Source: Nocardia exalbida NBRC 100660
GTDB taxonomy: Bacteria > Actinomycetota > Actinomycetes > Mycobacteriales > Mycobacteriaceae
DNA: 64,000 bases
Assembly (NCBI RefSeq): GCF_000308575.1
Contig: NZ_BAFZ01000004.1
Coordinates: 62,001-126,000, forward strand
Direction: 5' to 3'
A model generated the notes under the pieces. The model did no database searches, had not been told where the DNA came from, and was given only the letters and a program-made list of their open reading frames with translations. A program made the translations under genes and the position numbers. Positions 8,829 through 16,679 of this stretch are shown one piece after another; the stretch's first letter is position 1, and each line of letters begins with the position of its first letter.

Positions 8829-8859
8829 CGGTAAGCCTGTACCCGGGTACAGGATGCAA
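8829..8859 (-). promoter_or_regulatory. MerR-type promoter with perfect 18-bp operator, leaderless start
   Basis: On the minus strand TTGCAT (8859-8854) and TTACCG (8834-8829) are separated by 19 bp, the long spacer typical of MerR-activated promoters. The spacer holds the perfect palindrome CCTGTACCCGGGTACAGG (8836-8853). The -10 lies 7 nt from the ATG at 8821, so the transcript should begin at or next to the start codon. The operator reading is inference from symmetry, spacing and the merR gene two positions downstream. Confidence 0.75.
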
Positions 8860-8939
8860 CCCCGACCGGCGGAATCCGGCCCGCCTACCACGCGTCGACG
8901 TGCGCACGGAGCCGGACGGGGCGAGACCACCCGCCGAAC

Positions 8940-9644
8940 TCAGGCGCGCAGGCGCTCCCGGCGGAGCTGATCTACCTCGGGGAGGTCGAGGGGAGCCAGC
9001 TCGGTGACGCCGAGGGCACGCGTCAGCAGCAGGTCGGCGAGTTCGGGGTTGCGGGCCAGCGCGGGGCCGTGCATGTAGGTGCCGATCACCGAACCCTGGA
9101 CGACGCCCTCCAGCCCGTCGCCGACGCCGTTGCCGACGCCACGGGTGACGCGCGCAAGGCCGTGCGCTTCACTGCCGAGTTTCGTACCGCCACGGTGATT
9201 TTCGAAGCCGGTGAGCGCGGCGGTGAGCCCGTCGAGCAGCGGTGCGGTGGTCACCTCGCCGATCGCGCGTTCGGCCTGCGGCGAGGTGGTGACGTCGATC
9301 AGGCCGACGCCGTCCACGCGCTCGCCCACCGAGGTCTCGTACCACTGGCCGAGCACCTGGATGGCCGCGCAGATGGCCAGCACCGGCGCGCCTTTCGCGG
9401 CGGCGCGCTGCAAGCCGGGATAGCGTTGCAGGTGCCGGGTGGCCAGCCGCTGGGCGGAATCCTCCGCGCCGCCCAAGGTGTAGATGTCCAGGGAATCCGG
9501 CACCGGGTCGGACAGCGTGATCTCCACGATCTCGGCGTCGTAGCCGCGCATGCGCAGCCGCTGGCGCAGCACCAGGGCGTTGCCGCCGTCGCCGTAGGTG
9601 CCCATCACGTCCGGCAGCACCAGGCCGATGCGAAAAGTACTCAC
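8940..9644 (-). CDS. gatD: Lipid II isoglutaminyl synthase, glutaminase subunit GatD
   Basis: 234 aa class I glutamine amidotransferase of the GatD/CobQ-like type. With MurT it amidates the D-glutamate of lipid II, giving D-isoglutamine in peptidoglycan. Catalytic Cys92 lies in VLAICAAIQVLGQWYE and His192 in GTYMHGPALARNPELADLL. The N-terminus RIGLVLPDVMGTYGDGGNALVL matches the family. The ATG at 9644 overlaps the murT stop by 4 nt, so the two subunits are translationally coupled and made together. Substrate-glutamine binding residues cannot be assigned without alignment. Confidence 0.93.
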   Translation of the reverse strand: MSTFRIGLVLPDVMGTYGDGGNALVLRQRLRMRGYDAEIVEITLSDPVPDSLDIYTLGGAEDSAQRLATRHLQRYPGLQRAAAKGAPVLAICAAIQVLGQWYETSVGERVDGVGLIDVTTSPQAERAIGEVTTAPLLDGLTAALTGFENHRGGTKLGSEAHGLARVTRGVGNGVGDGLEGVVQGSVIGTYMHGPALARNPELADLLLTRALGVTELAPLDLPEVDQLRRERLRA

Positions 9645-10879
9645 GATGCCTGCTCCTCGAGGTCACGGTTGAGATCGCGGAACGCGGTGTAGTTCGCCAG
9701 CACTTCGACGTGGCCCGCGGGGCACGACGCGATGGCGCGCACCGGATCGGGCACCAAGGTGTGCTCCACGCCTGCGTAGGTCAGCCGCACCGCCAGGTCG
9801 GTGGCGCGCTCGCCCGCGGCCACCACCTGCACGCCCTCGAAGTGCTCGAACCGTACGTCCCACAGCCAGGACAGGTCCTCGCCGTCGGGGACCTGGCCGT
9901 TCACCGCGATCACCAGCCCCGCGGAGGTGGGCTCGATCATCGACAGCGCCTCCTGCCAGCCGGCCGGATTCTTCGCCAGCAGCAGACGCGCGTCGTGCTC
10001 ACCGACCTGCACGGTGCGGTAGCGGCCCGCGATCTCGCGGACCGTGCCGGCGGCCGCGACGGCCTGCTCCGCGTCGGCGCCGAGTGCGACGGCGGCTGCC
10101 ACCGCCTGCGCCGCGTTGCCGCGATTGGCCCGGCCCGGCAGCGCGAGCCGCAGCGGGAACCGCGCGTTCTCCGGCCCGACCAGGTCTTCCCCGTCGAGCC
10201 ACCAATCCGGTTCGGGGCGTTGGAAATCCGCACCGGTACTACGCCAGTGGGCGCCCTCCCAGACGATCGGCTCACCGCTGCGCGGGCAGCTGGTCGCGTC
10301 CATCGCCCAGCCGCTGCCCGCGGACACCCACACCACGTTGGGGTGGTCGTAGGCGATGGAGGTGACCAGGACGTCGTCGCAGTTGGCGACCACCACGGTG
10401 GCGGGGTGCCGGGCCAGCCCGGCACGCAGCTTGCGCTCGATCATGTTGATCTCGCCGACCCGGTCGAGCTGGTCGCGGCTGAGGTTGAGCAGCACCACCG
10501 CCGAAGGGTTCAGCGAATCGGTGACGTGCGGCAGGTGCAGTTCGTCCACCTCGATCGCGGCCAGCGGCGCGCGCCGGTGCGCGTTGAGCGCGGCGACGAT
10601 GCCCGCGTCCATGTTCGCGCCGTCGGCCTGGGTCGCGACCGCGCCGAGGGTGCTGAGCGCGGCGGTGGTCATCCGCGTGGTGGTGGACTTGCCGTTCGTG
10701 CCGGTCACCAGCACGGTGCGCCGCTGCCGCCCCAACTGGTCCATCACGGTCGGATCGATCTTCAACGCGATCAGGCCGCCGATCATCGAGCCCTTGCCGC
10801 GACCCGCCTTCTGCGAGGCCCAGGACGCCGCTCCCGCCGCCGCCAGCGCGAGCCGTCCGCGCACCGATATGTCTGCCAC
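9641..10879 (-). CDS. murT: Lipid II isoglutaminyl synthase, Mur-ligase subunit MurT
   Basis: 412 aa, GTG start at 10879. Mur-ligase central domain with P-loop TGTNGKSTTTRM at residues 59-70, then EVDELHLPHVTDSLNPSAVVLLNLSRDQLDR, typical of MurT. The segment with DATSCPRSGEPI is a partial zinc-ribbon-like Cys insert seen in MurT. A C-terminal DUF1727-like domain follows (YRTVQVGEHDARLLLAKNPAGWQEAL). It activates the glutamyl carboxylate of lipid II with ATP and uses ammonia from GatD. Forms a two-gene operon with gatD. Confidence 0.94.
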   Translation of the reverse strand: MADISVRGRLALAAAGAASWASQKAGRGKGSMIGGLIALKIDPTVMDQLGRQRRTVLVTGTNGKSTTTRMTTAALSTLGAVATQADGANMDAGIVAALNAHRRAPLAAIEVDELHLPHVTDSLNPSAVVLLNLSRDQLDRVGEINMIERKLRAGLARHPATVVVANCDDVLVTSIAYDHPNVVWVSAGSGWAMDATSCPRSGEPIVWEGAHWRSTGADFQRPEPDWWLDGEDLVGPENARFPLRLALPGRANRGNAAQAVAAAVALGADAEQAVAAAGTVREIAGRYRTVQVGEHDARLLLAKNPAGWQEALSMIEPTSAGLVIAVNGQVPDGEDLSWLWDVRFEHFEGVQVVAAGERATDLAVRLTYAGVEHTLVPDPVRAIASCPAGHVEVLANYTAFRDLNRDLEEQAS

Positions 10880-10944
10880 GTCGCGAGTCTATGTTCGCCC
10901 CGTGCTCCGGGCGCGCCGCGGGCGGGTGGCGTGGGCCACGCGGC

Positions 10945-11598
10945 TCAGTCCCGGTAGAGCTTGGCCGCGTAGTTCTCCGGCGAGTAGTAGCGCTCCAGTT
11001 CCTCCACCGTCTCGGTTACGTTCGTCTGCACCTCTTTGACCAGGCACGCAGCACTGGGCAAGGTGTCCTCCGGCCACTGCTCGGGCTCCCACAGGTGGCT
11101 GCGCATGAACGCCTTGGCGCAATGGAAGAAGATCTGGTCGATATCCACCTCGACGGCGAGGATCGGGCGGTGCCCGCGCACCACCATGTCGTCGAAGTAC
11201 GGCGCGTCGCGCACCAGCCGGGCGCGGCCGTTGATCCGCAGCGTCTCGCGGCGGCCGGGAATCACGAACAGCAGGCCGACATGCGGGTTGGCCAGGATAT
11301 TGAGGTAGCCGTCGGCGCGCCGGTTACCGGGGCGCTCCGGCACGGCGAGGGTGGTGTCGTCGAGCACCCGCACGAACCCGGCCGGATCGCCTTTCGGGGA
11401 GGCGTCGCAATTGCCGTTCGCATCGCTGGTGCTCATCACCAGGAACGGGGAGGTGGCGATCCACTCCCGGTCCCTGGCGTGCAGCGCGGCCCGCTCCTTG
11501 GTGGCGGTGCGCGGCGCGACTTCGCCGAGCAACGCCCGTAGATCCGCCGGGTCGGTGATCTCGTCGGAGGCGATGCTTTCACGCATATTTCGATTCAA
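10945..11598 (-). CDS. PPOX-class FMN-dependent flavoprotein (MSMEG_1061-like)
   Basis: 217 aa. Pyridoxamine-phosphate-oxidase-like split barrel: FLVMSTSDANGNCDASPKGDPAGFVRVLDDTTLAVPERPGNRR and NPHVGLLFVIPGRRETLRINGRARLV are the FMN-binding core. The C-terminal part (FFHCAKAFMRSHLWEPEQWP) matches the subfamily I know as MSMEG_1061-type. Members probably reduce small substrates with FMN or F420; the actual substrate is not known. The start MNRNMRES could alternatively be the second Met (4 codons later). Single gene, 65 nt from murT, same strand. Confidence 0.88.
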   Translation of the reverse strand: MNRNMRESIASDEITDPADLRALLGEVAPRTATKERAALHARDREWIATSPFLVMSTSDANGNCDASPKGDPAGFVRVLDDTTLAVPERPGNRRADGYLNILANPHVGLLFVIPGRRETLRINGRARLVRDAPYFDDMVVRGHRPILAVEVDIDQIFFHCAKAFMRSHLWEPEQWPEDTLPSAACLVKEVQTNVTETVEELERYYSPENYAAKLYRD

Positions 11599-11662
11599 GC
11601 ACCGCAGCCCGGAGGATGGCGCTCGAAATCGGTTCCTGCGAGGGGAGATCGATCACATCCGT

Positions 11663-11715
11663 TCACACCGGGATGTCCAAGATGTTGGGACTACCCGGCT
11701 GTGTAGCGGTCAGCG
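11663..11715 (-). pseudogene. Degenerate copy of the 3' end of the 12650-14421 oxidoreductase gene
   Basis: These 53 nt align with 12650-12701 (the last codons and stop of the FAD oxidoreductase) at about 80% identity with a 1-nt insertion. On the minus strand the intact gene ends DADRYAAGQPNLFDMPV-stop; here the same words read ADRYTAG, a frame shift, then PNILDIPV-stop. It is therefore the relic of a second gene end in the same orientation, with nothing recognisable of the rest. The two copies bracket a lower-GC segment carrying two small genes. Confidence 0.7.
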
Positions 11716-11890
11716 CAACGACACCGACCCGCGGCACACCAGCCCATTCGGCGGATGCGCGAACTGCTGACCATCAACCCACCCTCGGCATACACGGGGC
11801 TGTCTCAGCCGTGGGCGCGATCGCTGCGTGCCGCACTTTTATGCCGGTCGGCCGCTCCGTCGGAGAACTCCGACGATGCCAGGAGCGCGG

Positions 11891-12325
11891 CTACCTGGCG
11901 ATGAAGTCGACAGACGTTTCCACATCGCCTGGCTGCATTCCGGCATCGGTCAACACCTTGAAATCACATCGACTACGTAGCTTGTGCCATCGTCCTCGAT
12001 CGATTTTGATGCTCGAATGGAGGAGGTAGTCGCGCGGGATGTTTTGATGATCGTCGGAGTAGCCGGCAATACCGCCTATTGTGGTATGGCAGTTCATGCC
12101 GCCGTACACAATGTTTTGAGTCGCGGGCAATAGCTTCAACGACCATGCGAACACGTTCGAACTGTAGTTCACCTGGCCGGTGAACGTCGCGATATTGTTC
12201 TGGTACTCTCGATACGCAGAACTTGCCGTGAACTCCAGGTCGGCCGGGTTCGGTTCAGCGGCAGCAAAGCTCGGCACGCATAGAAGCGCGGCAGTGGCGA
12301 GAGCTGCCGCAAAAGAATATTTCAT
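11891..12325 (-). CDS. Secreted hypothetical protein
   Basis: 144 aa with a Sec signal peptide (MKYSFAAALATAALLCVPSFAAAEP, cleavage probably after AAA). The mature part is beta-rich, with Cys78 and a second Cys near residue 119 that could form a disulfide (GGMNCHTTIGG, RSRCDFKVLTD). Residues EYQNNIATFTGQVNYSSNVFAWSLKL suggest a small secreted actinobacterial fold, but I cannot name the family. Base composition is visibly lower in GC than the surroundings, suggesting transfer. It follows the CSD-like gene (24 nt) on the same strand. Confidence 0.72.
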   Translation of the reverse strand: MKYSFAAALATAALLCVPSFAAAEPNPADLEFTASSAYREYQNNIATFTGQVNYSSNVFAWSLKLLPATQNIVYGGMNCHTTIGGIAGYSDDHQNIPRDYLLHSSIKIDRGRWHKLRSRCDFKVLTDAGMQPGDVETSVDFIAR

Positions 12326-12349
12326 TATCCCCCCGTTGAAAAGCGTGAT

Positions 12350-12583
12350 CTACAACCAGTCTATTCTCACTGCGCGGAGAGTATGGGAGTCCTGCTGGGC
12401 GAATTCGTACTCGACCTCGACGCTGTCGCCTATCGAGATATCGTCGAAATCCCTCCCGCGTAATGAGTCCAATCCGAACCAGATGTGATCTCCGGTGATG
12501 GACTCAACGATTCCTGTCGCGCGCTTGCTGTTCCAACGCCAGATTTTTCCCCGCGTTTTGAGGTCCCCCTCTTCCCCGTGCAT
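12350..12583 (-). CDS. Small cold-shock-like (CSD-fold) protein
   Basis: 77 aa. The sequence follows the cold-shock-domain layout: GKIWRWNSKRATGIVES in place of GxVKWFNxxKGFGFI, then DHIWFGLDSLRG, SIGDSVEVEYEF and LRAVRI. The aromatic RNP residues of true CspA are mostly missing, so nucleic-acid binding is unproven. Start ATG at 12583; a second start (ATG is absent, so alternatives would be internal) is unlikely. It is in the low-GC stretch between the oxidoreductase gene and its degenerate 3' copy. Confidence 0.6.
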   Translation of the reverse strand: MHGEEGDLKTRGKIWRWNSKRATGIVESITGDHIWFGLDSLRGRDFDDISIGDSVEVEYEFAQQDSHTLRAVRIDWL

Positions 12584-12649
12584 GGGCAGAGACTATCGCT
12601 TTGCTGAGGTCAGCGCAATAACTCGAGAACGGGCGTTCGGGTGTTCCGG

Positions 12650-14421
12650 TCACACCGGCATGTCGAACAGGTTCGGCTGCCCGGCCGCGTAGCGGTCGGC
12701 GTCGATCCGGCGCAGCGGCTCCAGTTCGGGCGCGCGGAAGAGGGTGTAGGTCCGGCAGCGCTCCGCGTTCGAACCGGCCACGTCCAGCAGCGCGTTCACC
12801 GCGGCGCGCGCGGACTCGTTGGCGCCCTCCATGGTCGCAAGGTCGACATTCGTGCGCACGTAGTCGCCTGCCAGGAAGAGGTTTTCCACAGCGCCGTGCG
12901 CCTGCGGACGGTACTCCCACGACCCGGCGGTGTTGATCAGCAGCGGATCGGCGTTGGCATTGCGCCGCTGCCCCTCCTGCCAGGTGATGCCCGGGTCGAG
13001 GAACCAGGAGTGCAGGTCGGCGTCGCCCAGTACCTCGCCGCGGTCGTCCAGGTGCGCCCGGATCTGCGCCCACGCCTCGCGCGCGATCTCCTCGTGCGTG
13101 CACTCCTTGGCCGGTTTGCCGAACAGGATGCCGGGGGTGTTCCAGTCGGAGATGTCCACCGACAGGCAGTCCCGCACAGCGCCGTCGCCGAACTCGGTCA
13201 GCTTGCGGCGCCACAGCTGGTTCTGGCTGATCGAGGTGAGCGACCACGGCGCGTCGATATAGGCGGTGTGGCCGCGCGAGATGTCGGCCGACCTGCGCAG
13301 ATAGAACTGGATGCCGTTCATCCAGTCGGTGACGAGGTTGTCCATCCCCGCCAGTTCCGGCTGGACGGCGAGCACCTGCGGCGACCACAGGGTGCGCGCT
13401 CGTTCGGCGGGCAGCGCGACGACGAAATAGTCCGCCTCGATCGTGCGCTGCGCGCCGGTTTCGTCGATGACGCGGGCCGCGACGATCCTGCGGTCGCGCA
13501 CCTCCAGCCCGCGCACCTCGGTGCCGAGCGCGAACTCGGCCCCGAGTTCACGGATCCGCCGCATCCACGGCTCGATCCAGACCGCGGTGGTCGGGCCGTT
13601 GAGCACGCGGTCCAAGCCGCCGTCGTTGCCGATCCCCAGCGGATTGCCGAGGAACTGCTCGCCCATCGTGCCGATGGTGCGCACGCTCGCCACGTTCTCC
13701 TTCGCGGCGACCATGATGCTGGTCAGCGTGCGCGAGAGCAGCGCGCGGAACTCGTGCGAGCGGGCGTGGCCGCCGACGAAATCGTGCCAGGACGTCCGCT
13801 CCCACTGGCCGACGCGGCGGGCATCGCAGCTGGTGTTGAAGACCAGCAGGCGTTCGGCGAAGTAGATGCCCTCGTCGGGGGCATCTTCAGCGCGGTCGAC
13901 AGCGCAGCGCCGAGCGTTTCGCGGAAACTGTCCGGTGAGAATTCGGCGCGGGAACGCGGACCGAGCGGGACGCGGAAGTCGTCGCCGCCGCTGCGGGCGA
14001 ATCGCGCTTCCGGTACCGCGACGAGGTTGTCCCATACGCCGTTCGCGTTGCCCGGGAACGGGATTCGGCGCATGGTGTCGGGCACGTGCTGATAGAAGCC
14101 CGGAAAGAAGCGGAAGCCGTGTTCACCGGGCAGGTCCGGTCGTCCTTCGACTCCGGTGCCCGGTACGCCGACGCTGCGGGCTTTGCCGCCCCACGCGCGC
14201 TTTTCGTAGACGGTGACCTGGAACCCGCGTTCGGCCAGCTCGTGCGCGGCGGTGAGACCGGCGACACCGCCGCCCAGCACCGCGACCCGTCTTCCACCGG
14301 GATTCGCCGCGCCCGGCGTCGGTCGCACCGCACCCGCCGCCAGCGCACCCGCTGCCACTCCCGCCGCGACCGTGTTACGAAGCAGTGTTCTTCGCGATAC
14401 GGTCCATCGATTTTCTGCCAT
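12650..14421 (-). pseudogene. Tat-exported FAD-dependent oxidoreductase, frameshifted
   Basis: Start ATG 14421; residues 9-16 SRRTLLRN plus a hydrophobic stretch form a Tat signal. A Rossmann FAD motif follows (VAVLGGGVAGLTAAHELAERG, ~46-66). The family looks like amine-oxidase/phytoene-desaturase or hydroxysqualene-dehydroxylase-like proteins. The frame breaks at a run of five G on the plus strand (13877-13881): upstream coding reads LGAALSTALKMPP, and the continuation DEGIYFAERLLVFNTSC is in another frame and runs to the stop at 12650. One extra base in the run restores a ~590-aa protein. It is either a true recent loss, a phase-variable tract or an assembly error. Both halves are otherwise well conserved. 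Confidence 0.8.
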
Positions 14422-14654
14422 GCGCCGCTCTGTTGCTAGAACCGGGACCAACTTCCACGCCGGGCACTACTGTAAGGCGGCAATTCGAGGATCTCGCACC
14501 GACCCCGCGAAGCGATCGATGCGACGCGCGGAACTCGTGCGACCGAGCACACGCGGGCGCGAGCGCTTCGGCGTCCTGGGGCGGCGCCGGTCAGGTCGCG
14601 CGGGTCCGGCCCGCGGCGTCGCTGCCGCCGACCGGATCCGGGCGTGACCGCCCG

Positions 14655-15605
14655 TCAGGCCGGGTGGCCGGAGTCGGCAGGCACGGGGACGCTCGGTGCC
14701 CCGGTGCGGACGTCGGCCGTCACGGCCCGCGGCCTGCTCGACGTGGCGGCGAACGCGCCTGCCAGCACCACCACGCCTCCGACCAGCGACAACGGGGTCG
14801 GTGTCTCGCCGAGTGCGATCCAGGCGGCGGCGATCCCGACGACCGGAACGAGCAGCGAGAACGGCGCGACCAGCCCGGCGGGATAGCGCCCGAGCAAGTA
14901 GGTCCACAGTCCCGTGCCCACGACGGTCGCGAGAACGGCGATGTAGGCGAGAGCCAGCAGGGCAGGCAAACCCTCGGCTGTGCACGACTCGGCGAAGGCG
15001 CGAGCGCCCGCGGTGGGCCCTTCGGCGACCACGGACAGCGCGAACAGCGGCACCGGCGGCACGGCGGTGGTCCACAGCATCAGATGCAGCGGGTTGACGC
15101 CCGGCGTCTCGGTACCCGCCAGGCGCGCGCCGATGTTGCCGAAGGCCCAGCCGAGCCCGCCCGCCAAGGTGAGCAGCACCGGGAGCAGGGTCGCGTGTTC
15201 CAGCCGGTCCCAGCCGATCACCGCCATGCCGGCCACCGCCACGGCGATCCCCGCGACCTGCGCCGGGCGAATCCGCTCACCCAGCAGCAGCGTGCCGAGC
15301 AGCACGGTGAACGGCGCCGAGGATTGCAGGACCAGCGAGGCCAGCCCGGTCGGCATCCCCACCCGCATCGCCGTGAACAGGAACGCGAATTGCAGGATGC
15401 CGAACCCGGTGCCGTACAGCAGGATCCAGCGCATCCGCACCGGAGGACGCGGAACGAACAGCAGCGCGGGCACCGCGAGCACCGCGAAGCGCAGCGCCGC
15501 GAAGAAGAACGGGGGGAAGTGGTCGAGCCCCACCCGGATGGCGAGGAAGTTCAATCCCCAGAGCAGGACGACGGTCAGGCCGAGCAGGCGGTCGCGGTTG
15601 GTCAC
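14655..15605 (-). CDS. EamA/DMT-family transporter
   Basis: 316 aa with ten predicted membrane segments in two EamA repeats: LLGLTVVLLWGLNFLAIRVGL opens the first, and ALAYIAVLATVVGTGLWTYLLGRYPAGLVAPFSLLVPVVGIAAAW lies in the second. These drug/metabolite transporters export amino acids or small metabolites; the substrate is unknown. It is divergent from a LysR-family regulator gene (72 nt between starts), the classical arrangement in which LysR controls the neighbour exporter. Ends with a charged cytoplasmic tail (SSRPRAVTADVRTG). Confidence 0.92.
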   Translation of the reverse strand: MTNRDRLLGLTVVLLWGLNFLAIRVGLDHFPPFFFAALRFAVLAVPALLFVPRPPVRMRWILLYGTGFGILQFAFLFTAMRVGMPTGLASLVLQSSAPFTVLLGTLLLGERIRPAQVAGIAVAVAGMAVIGWDRLEHATLLPVLLTLAGGLGWAFGNIGARLAGTETPGVNPLHLMLWTTAVPPVPLFALSVVAEGPTAGARAFAESCTAEGLPALLALAYIAVLATVVGTGLWTYLLGRYPAGLVAPFSLLVPVVGIAAAWIALGETPTPLSLVGGVVVLAGAFAATSSRPRAVTADVRTGAPSVPVPADSGHPA

Positions 15606-15677
15606 GCACTACATCGTGCGGCTAGCTAATCATCAGGACAATCGAATAATAATGGATGAATGGTGTAGTTTCACTTA

Positions 15678-16643
15678 ATGGATTACCCGGTCACATCCGG
15701 TCCGCCCATGGCCCTGGAGCGGCTGCGAGTGCTGCGTGAACTGGCCGATCGAGGCACCGTGGCCGCCGTCGCAGCGGCGCTGTCGATGACGCCTTCCGCC
15801 GTCTCCCAGCAGCTCAAGGTGCTGGCCAGGGAAGCGGGCGTGGCCCTGCTCGAACCCGACGGCAGACGGGTCCGGCTCACCGACGCGGGCCGCGCCCTGG
15901 TGGTGCGCGCCGACGAAGTGCTCGCGGCGATGGATCGCGCGGTCGCCGAAATGGCGCACTATCGCGGCTCACCGCGCGGACGGGTCCGCGTCGCGGTGTT
16001 CCCCTCCGGTGGGGCCCTGCTGCTGCCGCATGTGCTGCCCGGCCTGGCGGACAGCGGTGTCGAGGTGGTCGCGCGGGACGAGGACGTGCCGCCGTCGGAG
16101 GTGGCGCGACTGCTCGCCGACTACGACGTGGTCCTGACCCACCGCGACGAACGCGCCGCGCCCATCGCCGATCCGCGCGTCGCGACCAGGGTGCTCATGC
16201 GCGAGCCGATCGATGTCGTCGCGGCACCGACGCATCGGCTCGCGGGCCGCTCGGCCGTGACGCCGGAGGAGTTGGCCGACGAGACCTGGCTGAGCGTGCG
16301 GGGCGGATTCCCCGTCGACGACGTGCTGCGCTCGATCGCCACCGTGACCGGCGTGCAGCCGCGCATAGCGCAGCGCCTCAACGATTTCCGCGTCATCGAG
16401 ACCTTGGTCGCCGTCGGCTACGGTGTCGCGCTCATGCCGCGCTACGCCGTGGGCCACCCCGACCTGGCGGTGCTGCGGCTGTCCGGTGTGCGTGCCGCCC
16501 GGATGTACGAACTGGCCACCCGGCCCCGGGCCGAGGCCCGTCCGGCGATCGCGGCCGTGCTCGCGGCGTTCGAATCGGCCGCCATGTCGGCGACGGCCGA
16601 TTCCGGGACGCCGCACGGAAAAGGCACCGCCGCCCGGGCATAG
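15678..16643 (+). CDS. LysR-family transcriptional regulator
   Basis: 321 aa. N-terminal winged HTH (LERLRVLRELADRGTVAAVAAALSMTPSAVSQQLKVLARE), then a PBP-like effector domain with RGRVRVAVFPSGGALLLPHVLPGL. The AT-rich spacer of 72 nt shared with the divergent EamA exporter gene probably holds the operator, so it likely controls that exporter and itself. Coinducer unknown. ATG chosen as it is closest to the conserved HTH; no strong Shine-Dalgarno is visible upstream, so a leaderless start is possible. Confidence 0.93.
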   Translation: MDYPVTSGPPMALERLRVLRELADRGTVAAVAAALSMTPSAVSQQLKVLAREAGVALLEPDGRRVRLTDAGRALVVRADEVLAAMDRAVAEMAHYRGSPRGRVRVAVFPSGGALLLPHVLPGLADSGVEVVARDEDVPPSEVARLLADYDVVLTHRDERAAPIADPRVATRVLMREPIDVVAAPTHRLAGRSAVTPEELADETWLSVRGGFPVDDVLRSIATVTGVQPRIAQRLNDFRVIETLVAVGYGVALMPRYAVGHPDLAVLRLSGVRAARMYELATRPRAEARPAIAAVLAAFESAAMSATADSGTPHGKGTAARA

Positions 16644-16656
16644 CTCCGGGCGGCGG
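16627..16656. terminator. Hairpin between convergent lysR and minD-like genes
   Basis: CCGCCGCCCGG (16627-16637) and its exact complement CCGGGCGGCGG (16646-16656) enclose 8 nt. The lysR stop codon (16641-16643) lies in the loop. There is no T-run, as usual for actinobacterial intrinsic terminators. It could serve both converging transcripts. Confidence 0.6.
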
Positions 16657-16679
16657 CGCCGAGTCGGCCGATGAACCGA

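Noticed and set aside
11616..12029. Plus-strand frame of 137 codons across the low-GC insert
   Set aside because: Overlaps the secreted-protein gene and the degenerate repeat; no Shine-Dalgarno and no family pattern.
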